DNA of 64,000 bases from Streptomyces coeruleorubidus (lineage in GTDB: Bacteria; Actinomycetota; Actinomycetes; Streptomycetales; Streptomycetaceae), in the NCBI RefSeq assembly GCF_028885415.1, contig NZ_CP118527.1, forward strand, positions 1,550,001-1,614,000, written 5' to 3'. Below the pieces are notes generated by a model that was not told the DNA's origin, made no database searches, and worked only from the letters and a program-made list of their open reading frames with translations. The position numbers were made by a program, and so were the translations under genes. Positions 17,091 through 26,518 of this stretch are shown piece after piece; position 1 is the first letter of the stretch, and each line of letters begins with the position of its first letter.

Positions 17091-17586
17091 GCCCGCCTCC
17101 TTTTGATCGGCGGGGGCATGACTGCCCGGCTAATCCATGCGAACATCCCCCGGCAAGAGCGCATCCGGGAAACGCCCGGTTGACGAGAGCGGATTGTCGG
17201 AAGTTCGACATGGCGTCTGTCGCCGCTGGTCAGAACCGACCCCCTGTGCGGCTGGTTCGGCGCGAGAACTGCGCGACAATCCTTAACCCACTCAGCCGCT
17301 CGACGAGCGTTCACGTCCGGTCGACGACAGAGCTGGCCGCGCAAATGGACTCCGCGGCGGCGGCCATCGACAAGAAACGTCGGGAAAGGGCCATGAAGCA
17401 GTCCCGCAGGAAACCCGAACTGCGGCCCATCGCACGGCCGAGTGCAGCCGGTGGGGATGAATCAAGGGGTGATCGATCCGAGCAATGGAAGGGACCGATC
17501 TCGTTCCACGCCGACGGCGTGGTGGGTCGTCACCGTTTCGGTACCGTTTCTGCGGGCTATGGACGGGCGGCAAGGGCGGCCATTCG
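17091..17586. other. ~500-base stretch without a supported gene
   Basis: One plus-strand frame shows a charged segment (AIDKKRRERAMKQSRRKPE) but has no ribosome site or family resemblance. Possibly a gene remnant. Confidence 0.5.
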
Positions 17587-18210
17587 TCAACGGCTGCCCT
17601 TCTTGCGGAGAAGGCGGCGGGCGAGGAATGCGCCAACGAGTACGAGTGCGGCGGCGAGCAGGTACAGCTCGTAGCGCTGGATGGCGGGGTAGAGGGTGTT
17701 CAGGTGCTGTCCGGCGAGGTCGCCGAGGCTGACCCAGGCGCCGACCCACAGGGCGGCGCCGAGGGTGTTGAAGGCGAGGAAGCGGCGCCAGGGCATCTCG
17801 GCCAGCCCGGCGATGATGCCGTTGGCTTGGCGCAGGCCCTCGATGAACCGGGCGACGGTGACGATCTTGCCGCCGTGGCGGGCGAAGAACGCCTCGGCCT
17901 TGGCGAGGCGTTCTTCGGTGAGCAGCACGTAGCGGCCCCAGCGGGTGATGAGCCGGTGGCCGATGAGGCGGCCGATGGTGTAGCCGGCGTTGTCGCCGAG
18001 GACTGCTGCGAGGAAGGCGATGGCGGCGACCACCACGATGTTGAGCCGTCCCGCGCCGGCGTAGACGGCGGCGGCGAGCATCAAGGTCTCGCCGGGAACG
18101 GGCAGACCGAAGTCCTCGGCGAACACCAGGGCGGCAACGGCCAGGTAGCCGAAGCGGTCGAGGACGGGGGCGAGGTCGGCCAGTACGCCCGGCAGCGGGG
18201 GCGGTGCCAT
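17587..18210 (-). CDS. DedA family membrane protein
   Basis: 207 residues, a DedA/VTT-domain integral membrane protein. Landmarks: FAEDFGLPVPGETLML (the E...GxxxPxPGE element of DedA), LGDNAGYTIGRLIG, and FARHGGKIVTVARFIEGLRQANGIIAGLAEM, the conserved G-x-x-x-R-F region. DedA proteins translocate lipids such as undecaprenyl phosphate and support membrane-potential and envelope homeostasis. It is followed upstream by a PAP2 phosphatase, a functional match since PAP2 enzymes act on undecaprenyl pyrophosphate. Confidence 0.9.
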   Translation of the reverse strand: MAPPPLPGVLADLAPVLDRFGYLAVAALVFAEDFGLPVPGETLMLAAAVYAGAGRLNIVVVAAIAFLAAVLGDNAGYTIGRLIGHRLITRWGRYVLLTEERLAKAEAFFARHGGKIVTVARFIEGLRQANGIIAGLAEMPWRRFLAFNTLGAALWVGAWVSLGDLAGQHLNTLYPAIQRYELYLLAAALVLVGAFLARRLLRKKGSR

Positions 18211-18231
18211 CGCGGTGCCTCCTGTGCCGGA

Positions 18232-18882
18232 TCAGCGGGCGGCGTGAGCGCCCACAGGCGCGGCGGTCAGCACTGGTTGCAGCAGCCCGGTGCGCAGGCG
18301 CTCCACGAGCGGGACGGCGACGCGGCCCAGGATGCGGCTGGCCAGGAAGGCGACGGGCATGGCCAGCAGGGCGGCGCCAAGAACGTCGTGGGGGTAGTGG
18401 TCGCCGAGGTAGACGCGGGTGAAGCCCTCCAGGAGGGCGAAGGCGGCAGCGATCACCCCAAGGCGCCTCTGAAGCAACCACAGTGCGGCGACGGTCGCCG
18501 CGGCCACGGTGGTATGGCCGCTGGGGAAGGCGTAGTCGGTTCGGGCGGGGCAGGCGCTGACGAAGTAGTCGTGCGGCAGCGAGTAGCACGGCCGTACCTC
18601 GGCGACGATCTTCTTGAGGACCTCGGCGACGGTGAAGGCGACCACGACGGCGACGGGGGCGGCCAGGGCGAGGGTCATAGTGGCGGTGTCGCGGCGGCGG
18701 GCTTTCCACCAGCCGACCAGCATCAGCACCGCGAACACTCCAAGCCCGGCATTGGTCCACAGACTGAGCGGAGTGTTCAGCCACTTCGTGTCGCGGGCGA
18801 AGTCGGTGACAGCGGTGAACAGCGAGCCGTCGATGCCGGAGCCATCGAAGGCGAGCTGGACGGCGGGATGGAGCATCATCAT
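18232..18882 (-). CDS. PAP2-family lipid phosphatase
   Basis: 216 residues, ATG 18882 chosen because GGAG lies 7 bases upstream; ATG codons at 18879 and 18876 follow immediately. All motifs intact: KKIVAEVRP, YAFPSGHTT with the catalytic-site His, and RVYLGDHYPHDVLG. Five to six membrane segments. Likely an undecaprenyl-pyrophosphate or phosphatidate phosphatase. It precedes dedA by about 20 bases in one operon and is divergent from the BlaI gene; two BlaI-type operators lie in the shared promoter region. Confidence 0.88.
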   Translation of the reverse strand: MMMLHPAVQLAFDGSGIDGSLFTAVTDFARDTKWLNTPLSLWTNAGLGVFAVLMLVGWWKARRRDTATMTLALAAPVAVVVAFTVAEVLKKIVAEVRPCYSLPHDYFVSACPARTDYAFPSGHTTVAAATVAALWLLQRRLGVIAAAFALLEGFTRVYLGDHYPHDVLGAALLAMPVAFLASRILGRVAVPLVERLRTGLLQPVLTAAPVGAHAAR

Positions 18883-19022
18883 GCGGTATCTCCCGAGATC
18901 GAAGGAGCAGCAGGGCCGGCAGTCGACCGGGTAGCGCCAACGCGTGCGCGGGTTGGGGCCGTGCCGCGATGCCGGTGGTGCGCCACACCTGTGGGGCATG
19001 GCAGACTCGGCGGCGAACCAAC

Positions 19023-19040
19023 TTCTACTACGTCGTAGAA
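19023..19040. promoter_or_regulatory. BlaI-type operator 1
   Basis: TTCTACTACGTCGTAGAA, an 18-base near-palindrome, in the divergent promoter region between the PAP2 and BlaI genes. TAC...GTA dyads are the known recognition pattern of BlaI/MecI repressors. Confidence 0.65.
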
Positions 19041-19042
19041 GT

Positions 19043-19058
19043 TCTACAGTACTGTAGA
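19043..19058. promoter_or_regulatory. BlaI-type operator 2
   Basis: TCTACAGTACTGTAGA, a perfect 16-base palindrome, 6 bases before the BlaI gene. The same dyad TCTACA-N4-TGTAGA recurs at 43066-43081. Confidence 0.75.
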
Positions 19059-19064
19059 CGATGG

Positions 19065-19463
19065 ATGGGGGTGCGGTTCGTGGACGCCGGACAGGCTCCG
19101 GGTGAGCGCAGGCCGGGCGGCGCGCTGGAGGCCGAGGTCCTGGCCCTGCTGCAGTCCTCGCGGCGGGCGCTGGCCCCGGGCGAGGTGCTTGAGCAGTTGG
19201 ATGGCGGCCTGTCGTACAGCACCGTGGTGACGGTGCTGTCCCGGATGTTCGACAAGGGACTGCTGACCCGGAGCAAGCAGGGCCGCGCCTACGCGTATGC
19301 GCCAGTGGCCGATGCGCAGGGGCTGACCGCCCGCCGGATGCGGCAGGTGCTGGAGTCCGATCCGGACCGTGAGGCGGTGCTGGCCCGGTTCGTGGAAGAT
19401 CTGCCGTCCCGGGACGAGGAGTTGCTGCGGCAGCTTCTCGGCGATCTGGGCGAGCGGGGGTGA
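19065..19463 (+). CDS. BlaI/MecI/CopY family transcriptional repressor
   Basis: About 132 residues. Winged-helix DNA-binding domain: LEAEVLALLQSSRRALAPGEV, LSYSTVVTVLSRMFDKGLLTR (recognition helix), then a dimerisation helix ending DEELLRQLLGDL. Start taken at ATG 19065; GTG 19071 is equally possible. It overlaps the M56 peptidase gene by 4 bases (GTGA), the classic sensor-repressor arrangement in which the membrane peptidase triggers cleavage of the repressor. It likely controls itself, the peptidase, and the divergent PAP2-dedA operon through the two operators upstream. Confidence 0.9.
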   Translation: MGVRFVDAGQAPGERRPGGALEAEVLALLQSSRRALAPGEVLEQLDGGLSYSTVVTVLSRMFDKGLLTRSKQGRAYAYAPVADAQGLTARRMRQVLESDPDREAVLARFVEDLPSRDEELLRQLLGDLGERG

Positions 19464-20440
19464 GCGTGGTGACGGTATGGCACCTGGCGGTCTACCTGCC
19501 GCTGCTCTTTCCCGTGGCGGCCGCTGTGGGGGCCCGGCCGCTGGCTGAGCGGCTGGAGCCGCGGCTTGCGACTTGGCTGCTGACCGCGAGCGCGTTGGCC
19601 CTGGCCGCGTTGAGCTGGGCCGCGTTGGGAGTCCTGGCGGTGGCAGGGGTGGTGCGGCTGCCGCTGGCCGCACTGGTGGGGGGCTGGTCGGTGGGCACTG
19701 TGCGCGCCGGGGACCCGGTCTCTACCGCGGAGGCGGTTGTGGCCGGCCTGGTGCTGGCCGCCGCGGTTGTGGCGGGGGTGCGGATGCTCGGGCGCCGGGT
19801 GCGGGCGCTGGCCGCTGCGGCGTTGGAGGCCGCCTGTCTGCCCGGCCCTGACCGGCTGGTCGTCATCGACAACCCGGCCCCGGACGCGTACGCGCTGCCC
19901 GGCATACCGGGCCGCATCGTGGTCTCCACGGGCATGCTGGACGCCCTGGACGACGCCGACCGCGAGGCCATGCTCGCCCACGAGAGGGCTCATCTGGCCT
20001 GTCACCACTACGCGTTCGTCGCGGTCGCCCAGCTGGCCGCCACGTGTAACCCGCTGCTGCGGCCGGTGGCCGCCGCTGTCGCCTACACCATTGAGCGCTG
20101 GGCCGACGAACGCGCCGCCACCACGTGCGGCAACCGCCGCCAGGTCGCCCGCGCGATCGGCAAGGCAGCCCTGGCCACCGCGCACACCCCATCCCGCAAG
20201 GGCCTGCCCGGCGCCGTACTCGGCCTGCTCGGACGCCGCCGCAGCCCCCTGGCCACCGCAGGACCAGTCCCCCGCCGCGTCGCCGCCCTCCTGGCCGAAC
20301 CCCGGGCGTACTCGCTCCCGCTGAGCCTTCCCCTGCTGCCACTGGTCGCAGCCGCCGCCGTCGTCGGCTCCAGCGCCCTGTGCGCCTTCGCCGCCGCCCA
20401 CGACCTGCACCTGCTCCTCAAACTCGCAGGGGCCGGCTGA
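19460..20440 (+). CDS. M56 family membrane metallopeptidase (BlaR1/MecR1-like, no sensor domain)
   Basis: 326 residues. Membrane segments at about 7-25, 40-68, 87-108 and a last one near 290-312; the zinc motif is HERAH in LAHERAHLACHHYAF, with the downstream Glu in YTIERWADERAA. The penicillin-binding sensor domain of BlaR1 is absent, as in most actinobacterial members, so the inducing signal is unknown (cell-wall or membrane stress is inferred). GTG 19460 overlaps the repressor stop. Confidence 0.88.
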   Translation: MSVVTVWHLAVYLPLLFPVAAAVGARPLAERLEPRLATWLLTASALALAALSWAALGVLAVAGVVRLPLAALVGGWSVGTVRAGDPVSTAEAVVAGLVLAAAVVAGVRMLGRRVRALAAAALEAACLPGPDRLVVIDNPAPDAYALPGIPGRIVVSTGMLDALDDADREAMLAHERAHLACHHYAFVAVAQLAATCNPLLRPVAAAVAYTIERWADERAATTCGNRRQVARAIGKAALATAHTPSRKGLPGAVLGLLGRRRSPLATAGPVPRRVAALLAEPRAYSLPLSLPLLPLVAAAAVVGSSALCAFAAAHDLHLLLKLAGAG

Positions 20441-20709
20441 CCCTCCCCAATACCCGGCCAACCCCTCGCCCAGGACACCACATCGGCGCCGACCACCGCT
20501 GCGCGAACAGCCAGCCGAAGCCGCAGGCGCTGAAGGGCGCAGGGCACGGTTGGAAAGGTCCACCCCTGCAAGGGCACAGACGCGCCGGGGTATGCGGGCA
20601 GGGGTGATCACGCTAGGTCCAAGCTGTCGTAAGGGAGAGGAACGGCGGCTGGGTACGCCAAGGGCGGGGCGGGCGCGCTCGGGCCCCCGCCCCTTCCGGC
20701 TGGAGCGGG

Positions 20710-21336
20710 TCAGTTCTTGCCGAGCAGTTTGTTCATCTGCTCGATCTCCGCGCTCTGCGACGTGATGATCTGCCCGGCCATCTCCTTGGCCGGCGCGTAG
20801 GCGCCGTCGGCCTGCTCGGTCTTCGCCATCTCGACCGCACCTTCGTGATGCTTGATCATCATCTCCATGAAGGCGGTGTCGAACGCCTTGCCCGAGGAGT
20901 CCTTGAGCTGCTGCATCTCCTCGGCGGTCATCATCCCGCCCCCGCCGTGCATCGAGTGGTCCATGGCGCCCTCGGCGGGCACCTCCTCGCCCCAGGACGT
21001 CAGCCACCCAGACAGCGTCTTGGTCTCCGGGCCCTGGGCCTTCTTGATGTCCGCGGCGAGCTTCTTCACCTCAGCCGACTCAGCCCGGGACGGCGCGAGG
21101 TCGGCCATCTCGATCGCCTGGCGGTGGTGGGGAATCATCCCCTTGGCGAAGGTGACGTCGGCCGCGTTGTGCTGCCCCTGCGAGGCCGAAGCGGAGGCGG
21201 AGGGGGACTTCGTGCTGTGGCCGTCGTGCCCGGCCGAGCTGTCGCCGCCTCCGCCGCACGCGGCCAGGACGAGCGCGGCCCCACCGGCGGCAGCGACAGC
21301 GGCGGTACGACGGACGAGGCAACGCTTGCTGTTCAT
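20710..21336 (-). CDS. DUF305 family lipoprotein
   Basis: 208 residues. Signal peptide with lipobox LAAC at residues ~24-27, then a Gly/Ser/His-rich linker. The DUF305 ferritin-like fold carries two histidine-rich repeats: GMIPHHRQAIEMAD and MIKHHEGAVEMAK, plus a Met/His cluster (MDHSMHGGGGMM) that suggests copper or other metal binding. Family members are often linked to copper handling. It stands alone; the upstream 270 bases (20441-20709 lies downstream) hold no other gene. Confidence 0.88.
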   Translation of the reverse strand: MNSKRCLVRRTAAVAAAGGAALVLAACGGGGDSSAGHDGHSTKSPSASASASQGQHNAADVTFAKGMIPHHRQAIEMADLAPSRAESAEVKKLAADIKKAQGPETKTLSGWLTSWGEEVPAEGAMDHSMHGGGGMMTAEEMQQLKDSSGKAFDTAFMEMMIKHHEGAVEMAKTEQADGAYAPAKEMAGQIITSQSAEIEQMNKLLGKN

Positions 21337-21419
21337 GGTGGTGCAACTCCTTCACGCCGCCCCGGCTCGGGGCGCGCGCAAGCTGATGGGAATGAGGGTG
21401 TACGAAGGCGCGGCACCGG

Positions 21420-22005
21420 TCACCGAAGTGCATTCGGGACAGCGGGGTGCTGTGCGGGCCGCTCTATATCCGCAGGAATTGCAGCTCGAACAGGTCGGGC
21501 GGCGCTCGCCCACTCACGGCCGCCGCCGGCGGTCTGGGGAATGACGTGACCGCGGCCCCGGGGAATTACGTGATCGTCCACAGTCATCAGCATCAGCAGG
21601 CTTGCTCCGGCCTCGCCGAGGTGGGTCAGGTAAGAGTGCCGCCACTCGTGGAGGTCCCAGCCGGTGCCGGGCCCGGCGATGGCGGTGTGCTCGTCCAGCA
21701 GCACGCGGGCCTGCCCGTACGATAGGCGGGCCAGCCCGGTGTCCGGGCAGACGTCGCGCGGGCCAACGACCTTGCCCGGGCCGGGACGGCGATGAGTGAC
21801 GAACACCGGACCGCGGGTGCGGCCCTTGAGCAGGCGAGGCAGCAGACGGGCGGTGCCAGCGTCCCAGTACGCCGTCTCCAGCACGAAGTCCTCGCGCGCC
21901 TGGCCCCGGCGGCGGGCCTTGGGCTGAGCACCCTTCGCCTTCACTGGGCAACGGCGGTCGGCCAGGTCCAGGCCCTCGATGTTGGCGCCCAGGATCCAAG
22001 CCCGG
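21420..22005 (-). pseudogene. Second tyrosine recombinase remnant
   Basis: C-terminal half of a tyrosine recombinase unrelated to the one at 4402: [37 protein letters not shown], then [23 protein letters not shown], containing the R-H box. The reading then departs (VDDHVIPRG) before the catalytic Tyr. The 5' part is cut by a transposase fragment at 22005-22010. Clearly non-functional. Confidence 0.7.
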
Positions 22006-22009
22006 CCAC

Positions 22010-22420
22010 CGCACCCGGCTGATCTACCGCACCCTGGTGCGACGCGGCCGCCGCGGTGAGCCGAAGGGCTTCACCGCCCGGACTTACGCCCGGCTGCTGG
22101 ACGCCGCCCACGCCCAGCTCGGCGGGCAGATCGTCCTGGTGTGGGACAACGACCGGCAGCACCTCAGCCGCGTCATGCGGGACGCGATCGAGACCCGCAC
22201 CTCCTGGCTGACGGTCTTCCACTTACCTGCCTACGCACCCGAGCTGACCCCGGCCGAGGGGGTGTGGTCCAGCCTCCGCCGGGGCTTGGCCAACCTCGCG
22301 CCACGAGGCATCGACCAGCTCGCCGCGATCGTCAAGACCAAACTGAAGCGGATGCAGTACCACCACGGACTCCTCGACGGCTTCATCACCGAGACCGGCT
22401 TCGTCCTCGAACCGCCGTAA
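22010..22420 (+). pseudogene. IS630-family transposase, C-terminal fragment
   Basis: [36 protein letters not shown] (second catalytic Asp) and FHLPAYAPELTPAEGVWSSL (catalytic Glu region) identify the end of an IS630-type DDE transposase. The N-terminal half is missing where it abuts the integrase remnant. Confidence 0.75.
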
Positions 22421-22558
22421 CTCCCGCCATTCAAGGTCAGCAACAGCCGGGGCTTCGTGCCAGCGCGGCGCCGACGCCCTGACGTGGTCGTGTTGGCGCA
22501 GGCACCACCAGGCGACTTCCCGGCCCTGCCACTACGGCAGATTGAATTGGAGTACTGA

Positions 22559-23161
22559 TCAAGGACTTTGCAAGCACCCCTCGGGCAAGGCGGCTCCGGT
22601 GCTGCGCAGGTGCTTTATGGCCGCAGCGAAGGAATAGCAGTCGAAAAGTGCTGAATGCTCTTTTCCTGCCGCGGGTTTAGGGAGACCGAGCACCTGCCAC
22701 AAGCGGCCCACGTTGGCTGTTTCTGTCTCCGGCGCGATGGCATTCAGCCATGGGCGGATATTCAGGAAGCGGGCAGCGAGGTAACCGTTCTTGATTTCTT
22801 CTCCACGGGCTCGGGCCCAGCCCACGTTCTCGCCGAGTACAACCATGTCGTTGCCGTAGGAGAGCGCCGACTGGCCTCGGCAGAACCCCAGGAAGTCGCC
22901 GAGTGCTTCTGCCGCGGAAATCCCTTCCCGGTCCACCGTCTCCTGGTCGATGCCGGTCAGCTCGGTGAAGTACGCAGACAGCCGCGGATTGGCCACGGGG
23001 CGCACCAGTGCTTCGTATTCCTCGACGACGGAACAGTCCTCACGCAGGCGCAGCGCGCCGATCTGCACGATCTCGCGAAGCTGTCCCGGTGCCCCCCAAT
23101 CCTGCTCAAGTGCTCCCGGCCATGACGTGAATTCAAGGTCGAACACAACGAACGTGGGCAC
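22559..23161 (-). CDS. 3'-5' exonuclease, DEDDh type
   Basis: 200 residues, GTG 23161 with AGGGAG about 7 bases upstream. The Exo I motif is FDLEFTSWPG (Asp, Glu), Exo II is in the ALSYGNDMVVLGEN region, and Exo III is KEHSALFDCYSFAAAI with the His and Asp of the DEDDh class. It resembles KapD/ERI-1-type exonucleases rather than DNA polymerase epsilon subunits. Codon use is less GC-biased than its neighbours, suggesting recent transfer. Role in the island unknown; RNA or DNA end trimming is the family activity. Confidence 0.82.
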   Translation of the reverse strand: MPTFVVFDLEFTSWPGALEQDWGAPGQLREIVQIGALRLREDCSVVEEYEALVRPVANPRLSAYFTELTGIDQETVDREGISAAEALGDFLGFCRGQSALSYGNDMVVLGENVGWARARGEEIKNGYLAARFLNIRPWLNAIAPETETANVGRLWQVLGLPKPAAGKEHSALFDCYSFAAAIKHLRSTGAALPEGCLQSP

Positions 23162-23716
23162 AACTGGTCTCCCTCTGGCGTGAGTCGCCGCCAGGTTACC
23201 CCCGCTCCATGCACCGCTACTTCGGAAGAGGCGATTTTCCGCCAAAGGCACCTACCTCGCCCCTTACAGAAGTCATGCCATTTGTTAACGAACTGTACAA
23301 CCTTTATTGTTCCGTACAGCGAAAGCCGCCAACTACCCTCGACCGAGTGATCAGCGAGCCTGCCTTACAGAGGTTGATCAGTAGATCAGATCAGCGCATC
23401 ACACGCATCGGCAACCGATGCATAGGACACCGCTCCGGTCGGCAGTCAGAGCCAACCGAAATGAACGGCGTGTGCCACACTCTCGGCCGACTGCCACCGA
23501 ACTCCAATTGGTCCGGGTGGGCGTGACGTCCATCGCTTATGCCTGTGCGGACCTTGGCCCTGTCACGCATACGTCCGACTGAGCGGTGCCGGTTCATCAA
23601 GTCGTCCTGGTGCCACCTCTGAGAATGCCCGGCAGGCGGAGCTCAAGCTGCTTCACGCACGTCAGCACTCACCAGCAGCACGAATCAGATCTGCCCCTCA
23701 CATCACCGGAGTTGTC
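23162..23716. other. AT-richer promoter-bearing spacer upstream of the PhyH gene
   Basis: 555 bases without a gene. Contains CTGTAC...GTACAG (23293-23319), three GATCAG copies near 23375-23395, and a hairpin GCATCGG-CAA-CCGATGC at 23405-23421. Base composition is clearly lower in GC than the flanks. Confidence 0.55.
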
Positions 23717-24517
23717 GTGACCACGACTATTAGTCAATCCACGGAGATGGCCGCTCGCGTCACCACGGAAGGCTGGGCCATCGCCAAGAACCGGCTCGAC
23801 GCCGATGAGATCCACAACGCCCGGACGCTGATCGCCGCGCACTTCCAGGCAGGCAAAGGCGTGTTACTCAACGGGGCAAGGGTGCAGCCGGCCGCTGCTC
23901 ACTTCGTCCCCGGCCTCGCCTGGCTCTACGCCCATCCTCAGGTCGTCGAAGTCGCCCGGGCCGCTCTGGGCACGCGGGACATCACCTTCACCGGTCACAG
24001 CGACGCCCATCAGGGATTTACCCTGGGCTGGCACAAGGACAGCGGCAGCGACGCCCTGGGAGATCCGCTCTGCGGATACTTCGGTGAATCCCCCGATGCG
24101 CTCTTCCAGGGGCCGCCTGACGTCGTGAAGGTAGGTATCTACCTCCAGGAGTCGACGAGCCTCAACTGCCTGCGGGTGGACCCGGGCTCGCATCTGCGTC
24201 CGCACCTGCAGCCGGTGCGGCCCACCGAGGTGCTGATGGAGGCCGGGGACCTGGTGGTGTTCGACGTGAGGATCACGCATGCCGGGGCCATGGCTCCCTA
24301 CCCGGACTCGCCCGAGCTCGACGCGCTGCGCGAGCGGATCTCGGCCTTCGTCACCTTCGGCCGAGGCGGTGAACGCACGAGGAAGTTCTCGCAGGCGAAC
24401 ATGAGGCGACAGCGGCGTCAGCTCGGCCTCTCCGAGGAGGAGGCGGTGATGGCCGTGGACGGAGGCCATGCGGCTCTCCTCGCATCTCAGGACGTCATTG
24501 TGTGGGAGGAGGGTTGA
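23717..24517 (+). CDS. Phytanoyl-CoA dioxygenase (PhyH) family protein
   Basis: 266 residues of the Fe(II)/2-oxoglutarate dioxygenase superfamily. The iron ligands are visible as GWHKDSGSD (H-x-D) and DVRITHAGAM (distal His), and the 2-oxoglutarate-binding Arg is likely in LDALRERISAF. GTG 23717 start. It is the first of three plus-strand genes with a transporter and a DUF6817 protein, so it probably hydroxylates a small molecule that is imported or exported by that transporter. Substrate unknown. Confidence 0.85.
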   Translation: MTTTISQSTEMAARVTTEGWAIAKNRLDADEIHNARTLIAAHFQAGKGVLLNGARVQPAAAHFVPGLAWLYAHPQVVEVARAALGTRDITFTGHSDAHQGFTLGWHKDSGSDALGDPLCGYFGESPDALFQGPPDVVKVGIYLQESTSLNCLRVDPGSHLRPHLQPVRPTEVLMEAGDLVVFDVRITHAGAMAPYPDSPELDALRERISAFVTFGRGGERTRKFSQANMRRQRRQLGLSEEEAVMAVDGGHAALLASQDVIVWEEG

Positions 24518-24578
24518 GTTCGCCGACGAGTAAACCGCAGCCTGACCGGCTCCGGCCGGGACGTAGTCCGGTGATGCG

Positions 24579-25937
24579 GTGACCGAGTTGCGGAAGCCGC
24601 CGACGTCAGGTGGCCGGGAACCGGCCGCCCAAGTCCCCAGTCGAGCCTGGGCAGCATGGGCGGCCGGCGCGCTGGCCTACGTCATCGCCATCTTCAATCG
24701 GGGCAGTCTCGGCGTCGCCGGGCCGAAGGCCGCGGACCGCCTCGGGATCGACGCCACAGCTCTGTCCACGTTCAGCGCGGTCCAACTCGGCGTTTTCGCC
24801 GCCACCCAGATCCCCGTCGGCCTGTTCGTCGACCGCTACGGGCCGCGGAAAATGCTGACCACGAGCCTGTCCGTCATGGCGGCCGGGCAGACGATGGTGG
24901 CCGGCGGCGAGAACTTCCCCACGGTGCTGGTCGGCCGCGCCCTGCTGGGCTGCGGTGACGCCATGGTGATGATCAGCGTACTGCGGTTGATCGCCGCATG
25001 GTTCCCTGCTGCGCGTACTCCCGTCCTCGCCCAGGTCACCGTCGTGGTGGGCACCGCTGGCGGCCTCGCGGCCGCGCCCCCGTTGTCCGCCGCGCTGCGG
25101 GCGTTCAGCTGGGAGCCCGTCTTCTTCTCCATCGCCCTGGTGACCGCGTGCATGATCGTGGTGGTATGGCTGGTCGTTCGTGACACACCGCCCGACAGTC
25201 AACTGTTCGGGGCGCACGATGCCAGAGGGAGCACTCTGCGGACCGGCTTGGTCGAGGCGTGGCGGCAGCCGACAACTCAGCTGGGCCTGTGGCTTATGTT
25301 CACGGTTCACTTCCCTGTTCAGGTGTTCGTCCTTCTGTGGGGCTATCCCTTCCTGACGCAGGGCCAAGGGCTGTCCGAGACGACGGCCAGCTACGTGACC
25401 GCGGTGCCCCTGGTGGTGACCATGGTGCTCGGGCCTGTGTTCGGCGTCATCTCCGGCCGACGTCCCCACTGGCGCATGCCCATGGTGCTCGGCATCGCGT
25501 CGACCACCACCCTGATCTGGGCCCTGGTGCTGCTGTGGCCCGGCGCGCAGGCGCCCCTTCCCGTCCTGTTCCTGTTGGCAACGATCCTTGGCCTGGGCAA
25601 CCCGGCTGCGGTTTTCGGACTGGACATCGCGCGCGCCGGGAGCCCGCCGCACCGCGTCGGCGCCGCTTCGGGCATCGCCAACATCGGCGGCTACACAGCT
25701 GCCTTGCTGGCCATGATGCTCATCGGCGTTACTCTCGACCACACACATGCCCCCTTCACGGACCCGAGCCCTGCGGACTTCCGCATCGCTCTGTCCACCC
25801 AGATCCTGGTTCAACTCCTGGGAGCCGGCCTCCTGCTGCGGCGTATGCACCGGACCGGGACCCGCTCGTCGGAGGGCCCCACCGACGATCAGCACGACGA
25901 CAAGCCCGCACCGACCGGCCGAGATCACCACCGGTGA
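24579..25937 (+). CDS. MFS transporter
   Basis: 452 residues with about 12 membrane segments. The MFS loop motif is VGLFVDRYGPRKML between segments 2 and 3, and GRALLGCGDAMVMISVLRL is the family's segment 4 signature. N- and C-terminal tails are polar and cytosolic. It resembles nitrate/sugar-phosphate type MFS permeases in overall pattern but the substrate cannot be read. Starts 61 bases after the PhyH gene. Confidence 0.88.
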   Translation: MTELRKPPTSGGREPAAQVPSRAWAAWAAGALAYVIAIFNRGSLGVAGPKAADRLGIDATALSTFSAVQLGVFAATQIPVGLFVDRYGPRKMLTTSLSVMAAGQTMVAGGENFPTVLVGRALLGCGDAMVMISVLRLIAAWFPAARTPVLAQVTVVVGTAGGLAAAPPLSAALRAFSWEPVFFSIALVTACMIVVVWLVVRDTPPDSQLFGAHDARGSTLRTGLVEAWRQPTTQLGLWLMFTVHFPVQVFVLLWGYPFLTQGQGLSETTASYVTAVPLVVTMVLGPVFGVISGRRPHWRMPMVLGIASTTTLIWALVLLWPGAQAPLPVLFLLATILGLGNPAAVFGLDIARAGSPPHRVGAASGIANIGGYTAALLAMMLIGVTLDHTHAPFTDPSPADFRIALSTQILVQLLGAGLLLRRMHRTGTRSSEGPTDDQHDDKPAPTGRDHHR

Positions 25938-25951
25938 GAGGACATCCGACC

Positions 25952-26518
25952 ATGGCACCAGCCCGGCAACAAGCCTCGACCGGAAAGGCTCAGTCAGCAA
26001 TCGAGGCATTTCTGCGCGATCGCGGAGCCGCGCAGATGCCTCATCCGGGCGGCACACTCCTGGAGCATCTACGGCGCGTTCAGCGGCTGCTGGTCGATTG
26101 GGGAGCGAACCCCGCCGTCCAGAGCGCAGGTCTCTGTCATGCGGCCTACGGAACCGACGGCTTCGCACCATCACTGCTGCCCCTGACCGAACGGGCCACG
26201 CTCGTCGCCCTGATCGGTGAAGAGGCGGAGGCGCTGGTGTACTTGTACGCCAGCTGCGACCGCGCCACCGTCTACCCGCGCATCGACGGCACCACGGAAG
26301 TCGCCTTCCGGGACCGCTTCACCAGCCGCGAGCACCGTCCCCCGCCTGACGATCTGCGGGCGTTTCTCGAGATCACAGCCGCCAACGAACTCGACGTACT
26401 GACGCACAACAGGGAACTGGCCAGGCAGCACGGACCCGAGCTGTGCGGCTTCCTCAAACGGGCCGGCTCGCTGCTGTCCCCTGCCGCGCAGGACGCCGTC
26501 GCCCGGCAACTGGCATAG
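25952..26518 (+). CDS. DUF6817 domain-containing protein
   Basis: 188 residues, ATG 25952, 14 bases after the transporter. Core motifs PHPGGTLLEHLRRVQRLLVDWG and GLCHAAYGTDGF match the DUF6817 pattern, an HD-like all-helical family with conserved His residues that could bind metal. Distribution as the third gene of the PhyH-MFS set suggests a role in processing the same compound. Earlier in-frame extensions overlap the transporter and are not used. Confidence 0.8.
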   Translation: MAPARQQASTGKAQSAIEAFLRDRGAAQMPHPGGTLLEHLRRVQRLLVDWGANPAVQSAGLCHAAYGTDGFAPSLLPLTERATLVALIGEEAEALVYLYASCDRATVYPRIDGTTEVAFRDRFTSREHRPPPDDLRAFLEITAANELDVLTHNRELARQHGPELCGFLKRAGSLLSPAAQDAVARQLA

